This document shows, in pieces, positions 63,832 to 64,000 of a stretch of 64,000 bases of DNA. Position 1 is the stretch's first letter, and every line of letters starts with the position of its first letter. Under the pieces are notes generated by a model. That model had not been told where the DNA came from and searched no databases. It saw only the letters and a program-made list of their open reading frames with translations. Origin of the DNA: CAZHHH01 sp052400685 (lineage in GTDB: Bacteria > Bacteroidota > Bacteroidia > Bacteroidales > Marinilabiliaceae); assembly GCA_052400685.1 (NCBI GenBank), contig JBQTGJ010000005.1; one strand, given 5' to 3'. The position numbers and the translations under genes were made by a program.

Positions 63832-63987
63832 TCAAAAATTATTGATTACGGTGATTTTTACAATTTTTCCAACGGCTGTTACCTGTTTGCCGTTACTTGT
63901 CACACCTTTGACGGTGGCTGTTGTGTCATATTCTGAAATAGCTTGACGTAAAAAGTCAAGTAAAATGAAAAAAAAAGGAATTGCCAT
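63832..63987 (-). CDS. Possible small hypothetical protein (51 aa), may continue past window
   Basis: On the minus strand an open frame from ATG 63987 reads MAIPFFFILLDFLRQAISEY and continues with a charged, beta-prone tail TVKGVTSNGKQVTAVGKIVK to a stop at 63832. The tail's repeated Gly-Lys-Val pattern looks protein-like. The frame remains open to the window edge, so it could be the C terminus of a longer gene. No family recognised. Confidence 0.35.
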   Translation of the reverse strand: MAIPFFFILLDFLRQAISEYDTTATVKGVTSNGKQVTAVGKIVKITVINNF

Positions 63988-64000
63988 GTTAACAAATAGC

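Overview
The window looks like chromosome from a marine or sediment Bacteroidota, probably close to the Marinilabiliales; that placement is inferred from gene content only. The evidence is seven secreted proteins with type IX secretion (T9SS) C-terminal sorting tails, a Y_Y_Y/beta-propeller membrane regulator, DUF4625-type lipoproteins beside a TonB-dependent receptor, an alpha-beta fused 2-oxoacid dehydrogenase E1, and promoters of the Bacteroidota TAnnTTTG type.

Layout. 1-421: the 5' end of a group II intron inserted just behind the terminator of a Pro/Ser tRNA pair. 1264-8803: housekeeping and stress genes (enolase, two bacteriohemerythrins, CorA, a YrbG-type antiporter, CobO, ThiD and a TenA-like protein). 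9115-13022: a three-gene exopolysaccharide-type operon (YaiO-like TPR/barrel, HEAT membrane protein, GT2 synthase). 14325-39105: a mostly minus-strand island of large secreted T9SS enzymes, namely a clan GH-A hydrolase, a triple-GH18 chitinase, a GH64 beta-1,3-glucanase, a trypsin-like protease with a beta/gamma-crystallin domain and CBM6, and two GH16 laminarinases, ended by a one-component Y_Y_Y regulator. Hemerythrin, receiver, transaldolase and ABC-F genes are interspersed. 40091-44653: a small His/Cys-rich protein, a TonB receptor and two lipoproteins behind a Fur/Zur-like operator, probably for metal uptake. 44789-59839: tRNA-Thr, fused E1, small conserved proteins, AlgH, PabC-like aminotransferase, rhomboid, HolA, AMP nucleosidase, a restriction-like nuclease fold, a GNAT, and a radical-SAM/GT2/GT2 operon. 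60668-64000: a sialate/acetyl esterase lipoprotein and small hypothetical genes.

Working together, the island enzymes cover chitin, beta-1,3-glucan and protein, which is the composition of fungal or yeast cell walls. There is no SusC/SusD pair among them, so this reads as an extracellular lysis arsenal rather than a classical polysaccharide utilization locus.

Two unexplained sequence systems stand out. First, a gapless 72-nt leader carrying a 13-codon ORF and a hairpin sits the same distance upstream of a TenA-like gene and a hemerythrin gene, with a third orphan copy. Second, about 20 copies of a roughly 110-180 bp intergenic repeat with imperfect terminal inverted repeats are scattered through the window.
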